A DNA stretch of 64,000 bases from Fasciola hepatica (Eukaryota > Platyhelminthes > Trematoda > Plagiorchiida > Fasciolidae), in the NCBI GenBank assembly GCA_948099385.1, contig CANUEZ040000020.1, positions 3,876,501-3,940,500 on the forward strand. Reading direction: 5' to 3'. A program made the position numbers and the translations under genes. Positions 25,021 through 35,512 of the stretch are shown here, piece after piece; within the stretch, counting starts at the first letter, position 1; the number at the start of each line of letters is the position of its first letter. Below the pieces are notes generated by a model. That model was not told where the DNA came from and did no database searches. It saw nothing but the letters and a program-made list of their open reading frames with translations.

Positions 25021-25149
25021 ATCAGAGCTGATTCAAATCACCAAGTAAGGCTGGTTCACATGTCGTTCTCTATGACAGCCATAAATGCTCGACAACCTCA
25101 AATGGAAACATGGCACCTGGGCAGTCAACTCCAAGCGAATGCCTCCCAC

Positions 25150-25285
25150 CAAATCGGGTCTTCTCCTGGATGTGACGGAGAATACGCGCCACTGGGGAGC
25201 TCTAACAAGAACTAAACCCCAGTCTGGTGGTTCCGGGTGCAAGATGGTCGGATGACCTGAGGTTTATCAGTATTTTATATATCTA
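25150..25285 (+). repeat. SINE 3' body, opposite orientation
   Basis: The plus strand matches the body of the minus-strand SINE just upstream: CTGGATGTGACGGAG, CACTGGGGAGCTCTAACAAG, AGTCTGGTGGTTCCG and GGTCGGATGACCTGAGG. Box A is missing and box B is degraded (GGGTCTTCTCC), so this copy begins inside the element. With 24820-25020 it makes a tail-outward inverted pair separated by about 130 bp. Confidence 0.65.
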
Positions 25286-26470
25286 GCCAACATTACTTCC
25301 AGGTACCAGAAGCTATGCCCTCTGGCTGCATTTCGGGAAATCGGCCGCTACAACCTGAAAAGTGGTTCCATGCTGAGAAACCGCGGGAAGTCATGGATAA
25401 AGCTTCACCAGCAGAATCCGGAGTGGCTGCAATGGAAAGTGCAAATAGACAACTTACAGCTGCACCACTGGGACTGCTAAAAATGGCGACAAAACTGGAG
25501 GGGTATAGGGTTGTGGCCTTCAGGGTGTTGCCGGAGCCAGTAATCAGGGTAAGTGGACAAGGGGGCCATGCACCAAGCTATCATAAGGAAAGTGCAACCG
25601 ATGATGCACTTATCTGTACACGTGGCTGTCATGCCAGCCTCTCGTATGGGAAGGTGGTAGGGGGAAGACAGAACGTATCACAGGCCATTATTCGTAAGCT
25701 ATGCCAATCTTGGGTAATGGGCTGAATTTGTGTCGAATGTCGGCATGGTCTTCTTTTGAGCAGAGTGTAGCCAATTGCAAATCACAAATTCAAAACAAAT
25801 TTTATTCTCAATTTCCACAGCACCGGATTATGAATGAACAACTTCATGAACACATGCAAACATCAGATACGCGATCACAGGGGCCAGAAACGGGAGCCAA
25901 GCTCATGAAGTGAGAAAATGAATATGTGAGCTGCAAGAGGCTTGACAAGGTATGATAGAATTGTGCTTCGGACGAGGATAAACAGAGCTTGACGCACGTA
26001 TATTTGGGCGGTGCTAAACACAAATCAACGTGTATAATAAACTATTCTGAAAGTCTAAGGCGTTTCGGCTTTCTCAGGGGATTTTCCATAACCAGCTGTT
26101 ACAGCGTGCGCTGCGGTGAAAGCACATCAGGACACATTCACAATGGAACATGAGGATCACTCCAACCATGGGGTAAAGCGGCCGGGGCAAGCTTTGAAGG
26201 AACATCAAACTCTCAGCGACTTCACCATTAATAGCTCTAAGCAGCGTTGATGAATTGAGAGCCAACGTAGGTAACACACCAGCGGGAGAAACAGCCTTTT
26301 GGGTATTTTCGGCCAGCGGCAATTGCAAGGTGGTACAGTAGCACCTCTATCAAAATACTGGGGGGACGCAGGGGGCTAGAAACCGAGCAGTACATCGCGC
26401 CCCTCGACGTTGACGCCAAGAGGTAGGTGGCTTCCATCGAGGCTGCTTACACGAATGCAGCGCGCATGGG

Positions 26471-26527
26471 AATAATAATAACATTATTATTATTATTACT
26501 AATGATAATAATAATAATAATAATAAT
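26471..26527. repeat. AAT/ATT microsatellite
   Basis: About 57 bp of AAT triplets switching to ATT and back to AAT (AATAATAATA, then ATTATTATTATT, then AATAATAAT), so the tract is partly self-complementary. A simple-sequence repeat in otherwise unrecognised DNA. Confidence 0.9.
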
Positions 26528-27689
26528 TGTATTTTTCGCGACCTTGATCAAGACATATGCGCATGGTATGACTATAAGGCATAGCTTTAAATAGCCGTCT
26601 GAAATAGCCACAAACTTTGAAAGTCGGATTCACACATTACGACAATGGCATGTTAAAGCTGGGCAGTGTTTGAATGGACCAAAGTGGAAACGGTTAACTC
26701 AGCTATTAGAAATTAGTTTTTATTTCAGTAGCAGAGCGGTAGGGGAGAATTAGCCAAAAGTGGAACAGCTAAAAAAAGTTTTATTAAAGTGAGCGGAGAA
26801 TGCGGTTTGTGCAGGAAGTGTGTAAACAATGACCCACCTAGAGGTCCAAGAAAAATCAAGCCCCATAGAAGGAAATACGTAGACGTCCTGACTGGACATC
26901 TGAAGAGTCCATATCAAAAAATCGGGGAGGGTTTTACCAGGGAATAACCGCTCATGGTGGTGAATATATCCAGCATGGTTTTGTCAAAGTACTATAAGCG
27001 ATTATTGTGGCTTAGTGGGAAACTAATATTCACTAATGTCATTTGAAAAGTGGCCAAGCCAGAGGACGGTGGTTTATTGCCTAATGGAGGGAGAGCCTGT
27101 GAGATTATTCCGAGTGAGCCAGATAAGTTTGTTATGATCGTCCTTCTTTAGGTTATTCCATCGCGGCAAGGATACAAAAACTTTTCATTCGAGAGTGGGC
27201 AAGAAGACAAGTACTTCACAAGGAGTGCATTGTGCCGCTAAGCAGCTTGAATGCTAGTTAGCCGCCTAACAGAGAGTTTCCGAATGGAGTCGTTGGAGAG
27301 ACAGTCGATCAGAGTCAGAAGATTGGGCAGACTTGTCAGGGCAAATATGAGGATATGATGTGAAGGAATGAAACCTGAGTACACGAAGGTCATTTTCCAT
27401 GAATTGCAGAGGGTCAAATCCGAGACTGCAAAGGATGCTAGTAGAGGGCAAGAACGAACTTTTCTGTGAATAAAATAAAACTGCGTAGAGCCGAGCCTTG
27501 ACCAGTAGAGAGCTACTGAAATTTTGTCACATAATGGTTATGTTTGCTACTGACGCCGGGTCATGAACAAAGGCCACAGCACGGGATGGCTCACCAGAAG
27601 CGGCTGAATCTTCACGGGAAAAGTGTTTAGCGTAGCAGGCAAAAATGGACCAAGTTGGCGCTGGTTGACGAAATCGGGATGGTAGTTTG

Positions 27690-27990
27690 AGAATGCTACT
27701 GCCATGGTTGGACTTCGGTCATTGTTAGAACCCAATAACACAACATAAACAGAACCATCTGGAGGGTATACGGGAAATAAATACTAAGGTGGTGCATGAT
27801 ACCGTTCGGTATCGGAAATTCGCCGTGAAGTCCGGCGAAACTAATGCGGTTGCTCGTAATCCGGGTGGTAGGATTATGGTCACAGTGGGCTGCAATGTAA
27901 GAGGCTCCATACAGCACCGGCCAGCATGAGTATAAGTCCAAGCCCTGGCCGTCCAGCGTGAAAGTAGTCCAGACCGATAAATCAATTCGG
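27690..27990 (-). repeat. Repeat of unknown family, copy A
   Basis: The minus strand matches 48980-49230 on the plus strand at patchy but ordered blocks: GTATGGAGCCTCTTACAT versus ATATGGAGCACCTTACAT, CATAATCCTACCACCCGGATTAC versus CACAATCCCATAACCAGGATTAC (longest shared runs under 20), and then GCCGGAC and ATTTCC. Overlapping frames give DHNPTTRIT here and DHNPITRIT there. I do not recognise the family; an eroded LINE or other retroelement coding segment is possible. Confidence 0.5.
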
Positions 27991-29159
27991 TAAATCTTTA
28001 CTGCAAGCCGGAAGTACCGCCTAGTGGACCAGGAGATACCCAGGTAGCCAGCACGATTTGAAAACGATCGGGGATGTGGCTGTCTGTAGGGCTTTCAGTT
28101 CTTGGGTTCTAATAATAAACGAAGGCAGTACATAGTGAACTGGGTGTGTTCCCACAAATACGGCAGGGGCAGGGCTTCATTCGAGCGGTCAGTGGTACAC
28201 GCTTAATACTCTAAGAAAGACTTTGAAGCCACAGACTTAAACAGCAGGGTCTTATAGAGATTGTGTTAAGGGAGTAAGTCATAGTCCACGTGGTATATAA
28301 ACAGGAGGGGAGCAGAGCATGAATCCAATACTTCGCTTCCGGAGGTGCTTTTAGTACTTCAGTGTTTCTCATTTCAGAGGAGTGAGAGAGCATGGTTACC
28401 CCTTAGGAAGCACTTACAACTTCTACGCTCGCCATTCTTTACTTGTGACCCGTGCGGTGCGCCAGTTCTAAGGTGGGCTATTTTCTCCCCCATTATAAGA
28501 CAACCACGGTCTGGTTGCCACTGTCCCATGGGTGGCGCCGCAGATTTTAGCTATGGAGGGAAGAGGAAGTGGAAAACAGACCCACATATCGCTCTTTACT
28601 CTCGATGAATGCATACTTAACCGCTCTTTTCTGACAAGGCCCAAGTCACATGGCCTTCGGTGTTCACGTGGGCCATCTGTTTCCATCACAGCTTGTGGTG
28701 GTACATTGAGATGACACGCAGATAGTTGGTAGTTTTGGTGACTGAGTATCAAAAGCTTTACAGAGATCAATCACGGGAGGGCTCCGTAGTATATTCTGGA
28801 CGGATGGTCTGCATTCATTTGGGGCTAACATTTGAGTCTTATGATGAGAATGGAATTTTGGGAGATGTGCGCCCAGTTCTTTTGATTTAGAGTGGCCGCT
28901 GGACGGAGGCTGCTTAGTCTGACAGAAGCAGCTATTTGTTAGAGACTCAGAGGCGGAGACTATCCAACGTCATGCTGGAAATGTGTAAAGGTGATCGTTC
29001 GTGCAACTGGTGGTATCGCATATGTTCAAGGATGATTTCAGAGGCACTGGCCTCAGACACAATAGTAACAAAATTTGGGCATCGTAAACTGGTAGGTTTA
29101 AGCTGGGGTATGGGTAAAGGCAAAAAAGGATAGGGCACATTCTAGAGATTATCGATGGT

Positions 29160-29712
29160 TAGGACCGGTATCCAACACATTCCTCATGGGCTCTATCAGC
29201 AGTCATATGCGGATTTTAAAGAGAGATTATTTTTTGATGTACAGCTCCGCGTGTAGTTTAGATTCAAATACGACTTCGGAACCTATGGGCTGAATATAGG
29301 CTGGGAGTTTATTCCATAAAGATACATATTTAAGGAGGAAGACGTTTCACCTTAAGGATATCCGAGAATAACGGGTCTTCATTAGGCGCTCCGTACTGCG
29401 CAGCTAATGTTCTGCGCTTGTACTTAAGTGTACTCGACTGGAGGACTGAGCTTGTTTGTAGAGCATACTGAACAAAAATGGAAGGATCAGTTTCATTCCT
29501 CTAAGCCTCATAGGGTCAAGCAGCGGGAGAGCACAGAGCTGCCTGTAGCTGAGGTTAGTGGAGGGTTCAAGAAGCTCATTGGCAGGCCAAAGCCGAAAGC
29601 TTTCACTGACATCGATGTCACTTTGGTGCACATATGAGAACACTGGCGTGCAGTACTATAGTTTTGAGTGAATAAGAGTTTATCATATCCCTAATTTACT
29701 GTTCATTGGGAG
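29160..29712 (-). pseudogene. LINE ORF2 C-terminal remnant, distal half
   Basis: The frame at 29643-29404 (minus) reads FSYVHQSDIDVSESFRL, then ANELLEPSTNLSYRQLCALP, then LDPMRLRGMKLILPF, the usual region after the RT palm in CR1/Jockey-like LINEs; the intact element at 43.3 kb has the equivalent TTQLNYSQRCEHL and LRRMKLNLVFFHG. The piece directly upstream in the protein is found across the solo LTR, at 30082 and above, so these are parts of one LINE copy. Below about 29400 the similarity is lost; 29160 is an approximate end. Confidence 0.78.
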
Positions 29713-29717
29713 GAAGT

Positions 29718-30076
29718 TATAGTTCATTTCTCGCAAATCGAGCAACGCGTAGCTGATTCAAAAGAATCCCACACTCAAAACAAGACTGATTCTTAGTTTC
29801 TACTGTGCTAAATTGAAATTCACAAAGGGTACATATATATACAGACCTGAAGTATGCGACCAAATAGACTTCACAGTAAAACCCAAAGGTTCAAAGCCCC
29901 GTGGCTCAAGCAGGACAGTCAGAAAAGGTTCGAGGCCAAGTTAAAATGTCTCACACGGATAAAGAAACGTGAAAAAGTGTGGTATGTGAGCGAGCTTTTC
30001 AGGGCAATGTTAAATATAGCCAAATTCACAAAGCGCGTAGAACATTTGAAAGGATTTTCAGTATTTTTTCCTCACA
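29718..30076 (-). repeat. Solo BEL-type LTR with 5-bp target duplication
   Basis: A 359-bp segment nearly identical (roughly 90%) to the reverse complement of the LTR at 38081-38438. On the minus strand it starts TGTGAGGAAAAAATACTG and ends near CGAGAAATGAACTATA; the terminal CA has become TA. It is flanked on both sides by GAAGT (29713-29717 and 30077-30081), a 5-bp target duplication as expected for BEL/Pao integrase. The DNA on both sides is a single minus-strand LINE that continues across it, which proves insertion into that LINE. No gag or pol remains. Confidence 0.9.
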
Positions 30077-30081
30077 GAAGT

Positions 30082-30950
30082 TTCTCTGCAGCTTACCTAT
30101 GGACTTAATTACCAGTGTAGTTATTTGGGAGTTGTGTTCAGACAAGTTGAACTTGAAAGAGTATTGGTGTTCAAGGCCTCGTATAGTGGGAGAATATGGA
30201 AGTGAGACGCCGCTGATTCTAAGCTTATCGTAAAGAATATCGCAGTTAGCGAGATATAAATGCTCTTGTTCGCTGGGAATTCCATTTGCCATGGTCACAC
30301 CAAGATGGTAAGGACGGTACGCCAACCATGATGTTATCTGATGATACAGGCAAGTTTCTGTGTTCTATTTCGTGCAGCGCCTCTATGCCATGGGTAAGTA
30401 AGAAACACTTCACCATAGGTGACGAATATGCAACTGTCGTTTACGCAAAGCGAAATTAGCGGTGGTCCTAGAACATCTCCTCGGATGACCCCACTGTTCT
30501 CCATCTGGGAGTCTGACATCTAGCCATCGATGCAGTTTAATCGGTGGCGTTTTTGTGGGTACCACTTAAACCTGATGAGTAAAGGTTTTTCAGTTTCTTG
30601 GCCCCTAGTCTTCCTCGCCAACTTCAGGCTGACGAAGGCCTTCGCCTTTGCGATTTAGGTGATGACGAGTGCTCTGCCTTTGTTAGCAGGCAGAACACGG
30701 GCGTGATCCAAGAAATCCGTTCTGTCCGAAACTAATGAGTTCATGAGCTGTGAGGTTATCGGTTAGGAGGTGTTTTACGACCTTTCTCAGCAGCTTCGAG
30801 ATCACTAGTGTACGACTTATCTGACGATAATTGGTATATCCATGCGCTGCGCCCTCCTATGCCTAGGGCTGACAACGGATTTCTTTCATTGGTTAGGGAA
30901 GTTTCCTTTATAGGAAGACGGATTACGTCGGTTTGCCGGTAGAAGGGGAA
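30082..30950 (-). pseudogene. LINE RT remnant, proximal half
   Basis: Minus-strand RT blocks in order: NYRQISRTLVISKLLRKVVK near 30830, then HELISFGQNGFLGSRPCSAC near 30710, a shifted AKAFV block near 30630, GDVLGPPLISLCVND near 30460, and then FKFNLSEHNSQITTLVIKSI near 30140, ending KLQRNF just before the LTR. Stops and shifts separate them and no catalytic FADD remains. The order is that of the intact CR1/Jockey-like ORF2 at 43.3 kb. Non-functional host copy for the solo LTR. Confidence 0.82.
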
Positions 30951-32152
30951 TACTCAGACCACCAAGATCAAATATTGCCGTAGGCGAGCCGTAAGTTTCG
31001 GAGAAATAGAACGGCTTGAAGTAGTATATATATATCTATTTATACCCGTGGTGATGACCTTCGTGGATCTGAGTGAAGAATTTGTGAGAAAAGGGGTGGC
31101 AAGCTCGGTACGGGCTGGACCGATAGTAACCGGGGTTCTGAAGAAGCTTTTAAATGTTTCAGCTATTCGTCGAGGTGGGGTTGAGATTATCTGAATGGAG
31201 GGTCCTTCTTATGCTTGAAGCTGATTTTGAGACCCGGGCCCTATTCAGCCGGGCCAGCTATTGAGATTCGTTTGGCGTGCGCAGTGCTTTGGCTTGCTGC
31301 CTCAGTTGTAGGTCCCTGGCCATGAGGTGAATTTCTCCGCCGAGGACTTTAGAGGGGTCCCTATTTCGTCGGTGCTACCGCAGTAGCTCAGAGTATTTCT
31401 GCTTTGGCCCGATTAGTTGGTGACTCACTAACCCAGACATTTATTGACGGCAAGACAAGAAAAACACTGAATCGCAAAGGTTTTAAGGGGTTTTCCACGA
31501 CCGGTCGTTACACCGCCCACCAAAGTCCTCCCAAATCCCTTGGAGAGTCAAAGGTTTGGTATAAAGGTACCGATTCTCCCCACCTACCCTGGACCTGCTG
31601 CCAGTGCGCGCGCATAATGCTTGTCGTCAACGTCCTACTCATGGTGGCACCTAATCAGTTGGCCAAATAGACGCGAGGCTATTCAACATCTTCCACGAGA
31701 AATACTGACCGATGGCGGGCATGAGGGGGAAACATAGATGCTGTCCTTGGAAAGGCCGTCCTGCCATGGCTCAATGTGCTTGCTTGAGTGTGTGTGTGTG
31801 TGCGTGTACGATTTATTCGCCGCTACCTCCACATATGCAAAAGACATTCGGTGACTTCAACAAAAAACAAACGGCGAACACTGTCACATGTTTGATAGGG
31901 TTACGGGGTATAGGGTGCATCGGGTATGCGTGTACGTGTCTGAATATGCAATGGAATCGCATTCACCACCACATATCGGCAAAAACCTTTAACGTCAACT
32001 GAAGACTGTGAGCACTGTAACGTGTTTGACGGAGACCATGTGGTACAAAAGGGGATAATTTAGGTGTGTGTGCGTCGGGGTGTATGATAGTTTGATACGT
32101 CAGTGTGTCGTGATTGCTTCCATATATGGGGTTTCTTTACCCACCTCGAAGA
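30951..32152. other. Unassigned, holds a BEL LTR fragment
   Basis: Lies downstream of the minus-strand BEL integrase, where its 3' LTR would be expected. Only the U3 start of an LTR is recognisable (31461-31512, listed separately). A short GT run is present near 31787-31803. The remaining sequence was not recognised. Confidence 0.4.
31461..31512 (-). repeat. BEL LTR fragment (U3 start)
   Basis: On the minus strand this begins TGTAACGACCGGTCGTGG and continues AAAACCCCTTAAAACC to CAGTGTTTTT, matching the first ~50 bp of the LTRs at 41402 and 37773. The sequence then diverges, so the rest of the LTR is missing or replaced. It may be what is left of the 3' LTR of the element at 32153-37773, but about 640 bp of unrelated DNA separate it from the integrase end. 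Confidence 0.65.
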
Positions 32153-33149
32153 CTAGTGCAAAATAGTCTGCTGGGCCTCAGCGTTATCAGCTTCTCCGCC
32201 TTCACTCTCGAGTAGGCTAATACTGCGTATATCAAGAATGAGCGCTCCGTTAGCTGTCTTCACCCTCATCATTCTTATCATTCCGTCAGTGCTTTCGATG
32301 GTTTCCATAATCACGCCCAAAGGCCAGGTGCTGTAATGTGCGCTTTTGTCTGCGATCATCACCATATCCCCAACCTTTAATGGTCTTGTTTTCACCAGCC
32401 ACTTCTGTCGAGTCTGCAGGGCCGGTAGGTACTCCGGCAGCCAGCGCCTCCAGAAAGCCTTGGCAAGATAATTCGCCTTCTTCGATCCGTGGAGGTAGCT
32501 CCCACGAGGGTTTACCGGCCCTTGGAAACCCTCGTTCGACCTAAACGTCAATAAGTCGTTCGGGGTGAGAGCCAGGCGGGTGGGGTCGCCGTTTACTACT
32601 GGAACCAGAGGGCGGCTGTTCAGAATTCCCTCTACCTCAGTCATGACGATGCTCAAGTTTTCTTTGTCAGGTGGCTGTTGCTCCATGATTGACAGCAATA
32701 TCCGTCTGGCGGATCGAATCATGCGCTCCCGTACGCCGCCGCGGTGACTGGCCTGTGGGGGTTGAAATGCCATTGTATGCCGTAGGCCACGGCTCGATCC
32801 TGCAGTTCGTCCCTGTTTATGTTCTTGTGCCAACTCTGTAGCTCCCGGTGGGCGCCCACAAAGTTCGACCCATTATCTGAGTATATATCTGACGGTACGC
32901 CTCTTCGGTTGATAAATCTCTGCAAGGCCCGGTCGCCTTCAAATGTGTGAACTCTAGGTGCACCGCGCGTGACTTCATGCACGTCGTGATACATCCGTAT
33001 CGCTTTTCTAATCTCTTCCCGCGCTTGATCCACAAGGGCCCGAAATAGTCCAACCCGGTGTCGCTGAAAGGCCACCAGCCCGCAGTCACCCTGCATTCCG
33101 GTAGCGGGGATATATGCTGTTTTCCCGCCGTGGCACTGCGTCTCCTACA
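32153..33149 (-). pseudogene. BEL integrase core and C-terminal domain (frameshifted)
   Basis: Three frames cover one integrase. The first (33089-32990) has GLDYFGPLWIKRGK, the core start with the first catalytic Asp, then ITTCMKSRAVHLEFTH. A +1/-1 shift moves to the frame at 33096-32719, with GVPSDIYSDNGSNFVGAHRE (second Asp in SDNGSNF) and IQWHFNP. Another shift near 32750 leads to the frame ending at 32153, with RERMIRSARRILLSIM (catalytic Glu region), EGILNSRPL, LTPNDLL and the C-terminal domain with VGDMVMIADKSAHYSTWPLG. Integrase would insert the cDNA with 5-bp staggering. The shifts at about 32990 and 32750 make it inactive as it stands. Confidence 0.88.
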
Positions 33150-34331
33150 TCACACACAACGTCGGATTACGCGTTTTACAGTCGCTTGTCCCCTCAGCAA
33201 CCAAAGGCGCTTTCGAATGACGCTCGTAACGTGACTTTCCCCGGCGTGTCCATCCACGGCGTGGACCTGTTGAATCATTAGATCTACAACAGGTCGTCTC
33301 GCCGGTAGCAGTATAGGATACTTTGTGTCGAAGCTCAGGTGGGCAACGGTCAGCCTATCATCCACCGGCAGCAGTCCATCAATGCGTTTGGGGTTTAAAA
33401 GTTTCAGTTCGCCCCTTGGAGATGATATTTCTTTGTTGATTGGTCCCACTTCTTCCGCCCTCTCGATTTCTCGGGTGAAAGCCTCGAGTTGCATCATTCT
33501 GAAATTATCGTACTCTGCAGCTTGTAGCTCATCGTGACTAATCGGGCCAACCCTTATCCGGCCTGAGGGCCGTAGCCCTTTCATGACTAGTAAATTTCTC
33601 TTGCACCTGGCTAAGCAGACGAACGCGCGAAGTGTCTTCATCCAGGAAGAAAACCTGACCAATCGCGATAGAATGGATGTCGCTTCAACGACGTTGGCCG
33701 CTATCACTACGCCTTTGATCTCCAGTTCTACCTCCGTAGAAGGTTTTAATTCGAACACGGGCCAGTCCTGTTTAGGCAGTTGCGGGAAGTTTGGCCCTCT
33801 CGTCCGCGTGTCTAGTTGCCTGAAGCTGGTGGCACCTCAGGAGCACAGATGGGCTGGATTGTTGTCAGACCTGACACAATTCCACTGGTCCGTGGCTGAT
33901 TCATCGTGGATAATCATGAGCCGGTTAGCAACGAAAGTACTAAACCGGCTCCGGACGTTGTTGATATAGTAAAGTACCGTCGTTGAGTCCGTCCAGAAGC
34001 TAACCGACCAAATGTAGAAGTCAACACATCTCTTCACAGCCTGCACCGCCCTGACTGCTAACACGGCTGCGCTGGGTTCAAGGCGTGGGATCGAGACCGA
34101 ATTCAGTGGAGCGACGAGGGCTTTAGCGAACAGGATCCCCGTAATATATTGTCCATCTCCTGTGCCCAATCGTCTGTACACCGCAGCCTAATAACCGACA
34201 TCGGATGCATCAGAAAAAGCCTATAGTTCTCCCGTCCGCGTTGCATGGCCAAGAGTCAAACATCGTGGAATCCTTATGTCCCCTAACTTCTTTAGGGTGT
34301 TTAAAAACTCTTCCTAGTCCAGCCGATCCTC
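33150..34331 (-). pseudogene. BEL RNase H and H2C2 zinc domain
   Basis: The segment at 34331-33837 reads AFSDASDVGY, then RLEPSAAVLAVRAV, SFWTDSTTVLYYINN and ATDQWNCVRSDNNPAHLCS, the order of a retroelement RNase H (acidic residues in SDAS, LE and TDS). Stops near 34250, 34190 and 33840 break it. The frame 33758-33150 then gives a spacer and ends in an integrase zinc domain, HAVDGHAGESHV and then RRCVxCRR, an HHCC arrangement (the stop at 33150 falls between the two cysteines). RNase H removes template RNA during cDNA synthesis; the zinc domain belongs to integrase. Confidence 0.85.
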
Positions 34332-35330
34332 TCAGTCCAGTGACTGGTCCCAGCCAACTTTCTTACGGCACAGCCGCTGCAGCAAGATCTTTCGGGATAG
34401 CATCCAGGGAGAGACGAAACCGAGCGGATCAAACAGACTAGACGCAGCGAATAGTATGCCATGGCGGGTTATTGGCAGCTCGGGAACGTTTAGCTCGAGA
34501 ACAAAGTCGTCCTTTTCCGCTCTCCATTGTATTTCTAGCGTGCATTCGGTAGGGAGTGGAGAGCCGTCCAAATCGCTAACTCTTTCGGCCTTCTCGTGGT
34601 ACGAAATGACCTCGAGCACTTCTGGAGCGTTTGACATACATTTTGTTAGATGGGAGTCGCCCTCTTCTAGCAATCTTGTCAGGCCTCTGAACTGCTTTAG
34701 AGCTGATTCTATATCATGGAATGATCCAAGGTGGTCGTAGACGTAGAAATTTCTGCTGACGCTATCTATCATCGACCGATGGACCAGGCCTCCATGTGTG
34801 TTCGCAGCCTCCCGAAGGGCGTAGTTCACACAGAAAGTTGACGATATGGCTCCGAAGGGGTGGACAGTCATCCTATAATTTACCACTGCTCTGTCCCGGT
34901 CGTTCTCTTCCCACCGCAGGAAAATCAACGCATCTCGTTCTCCCGCCGGTATTTTTACCTGATGAAACATCTCCCTAATGTCGGCGGACAAGGCCAATTC
35001 AACCACTCTGAAACGGCACAAAACTTCGATCAGTGGTGTGGTCCAGTCAGTTCCTAGTAGTGGGCGATCGTTTAACGACTTGCCCTGGAGCTTGGCCGCA
35101 CAGTCAAAAACCGCCCGCAGATTTTCGGGTTTCTTGGGGTTGATAACCGGGTGGTGATTTAGATACTAGATACCCTTTCCGCCGTCGGTGTTGGCGGGCA
35201 TTTTTTCAACGTGAACGAGAGCTTCGTTTCGCCTCTTTAATTCTGCTTATCGTTCCCACAGATCCTGGTCTCGCATGAAACTTTCTTTCAGCCGTAGTAG
35301 ACGTTGGAGAGCATAGTTTCGGTAATCAGT
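34332..35330 (-). pseudogene. BEL reverse transcriptase with damaged catalytic box
   Basis: From about 35190 the minus strand reads HHPVINPKKPENLRAVFDCA, then LQGKSLNDRPLLG, then CRFRVVELALSADIREMFHQ (first catalytic Asp in ADI), MTVHPFGAISSTFCVNYALR, and then NFYVYDHLGS where the family normally has YVDD. The first Asp of that pair is replaced by Tyr, so catalysis should be lost. C-terminal RT sequence (HLTKCMSNAPEVLEVI, ASSLFDPLGFVSPW) runs to the stop at 34332. Upstream of 35190 the frame has several stops between RT and protease. The ordered motifs make the family assignment firm. Confidence 0.9.
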
Positions 35331-35512
35331 CCACGGGTCAGCAGACGTGCGCCATGGGAGGGAAACCTCGAGCTGTTTTTAAGGCCCCTAGTGCCTTGCC
35401 GCACCGTTAGTAAAGCTAAGTGATCTTCTTGAGACAACGTTGGTCTTTCGTCTCCAATGTCATGAAACTCCTTTTCATACAGCCGCTGCAGGTGGTAATC
35501 TATGCGGTCCGT

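Larger units (their letters stand above)
25286..29159. other. Unassigned, purine-rich on the plus strand
   Basis: Mostly unrecognised. The plus strand is purine-rich over much of the stretch, the mirror image of the skew around the plus-strand LINEs, so eroded minus-strand element DNA is likely. It holds the AAT microsatellite and the repeat at 27690-27990 listed separately. The frame at 25315-25725 (+, 136 codons) has no known motif. Confidence 0.35.
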
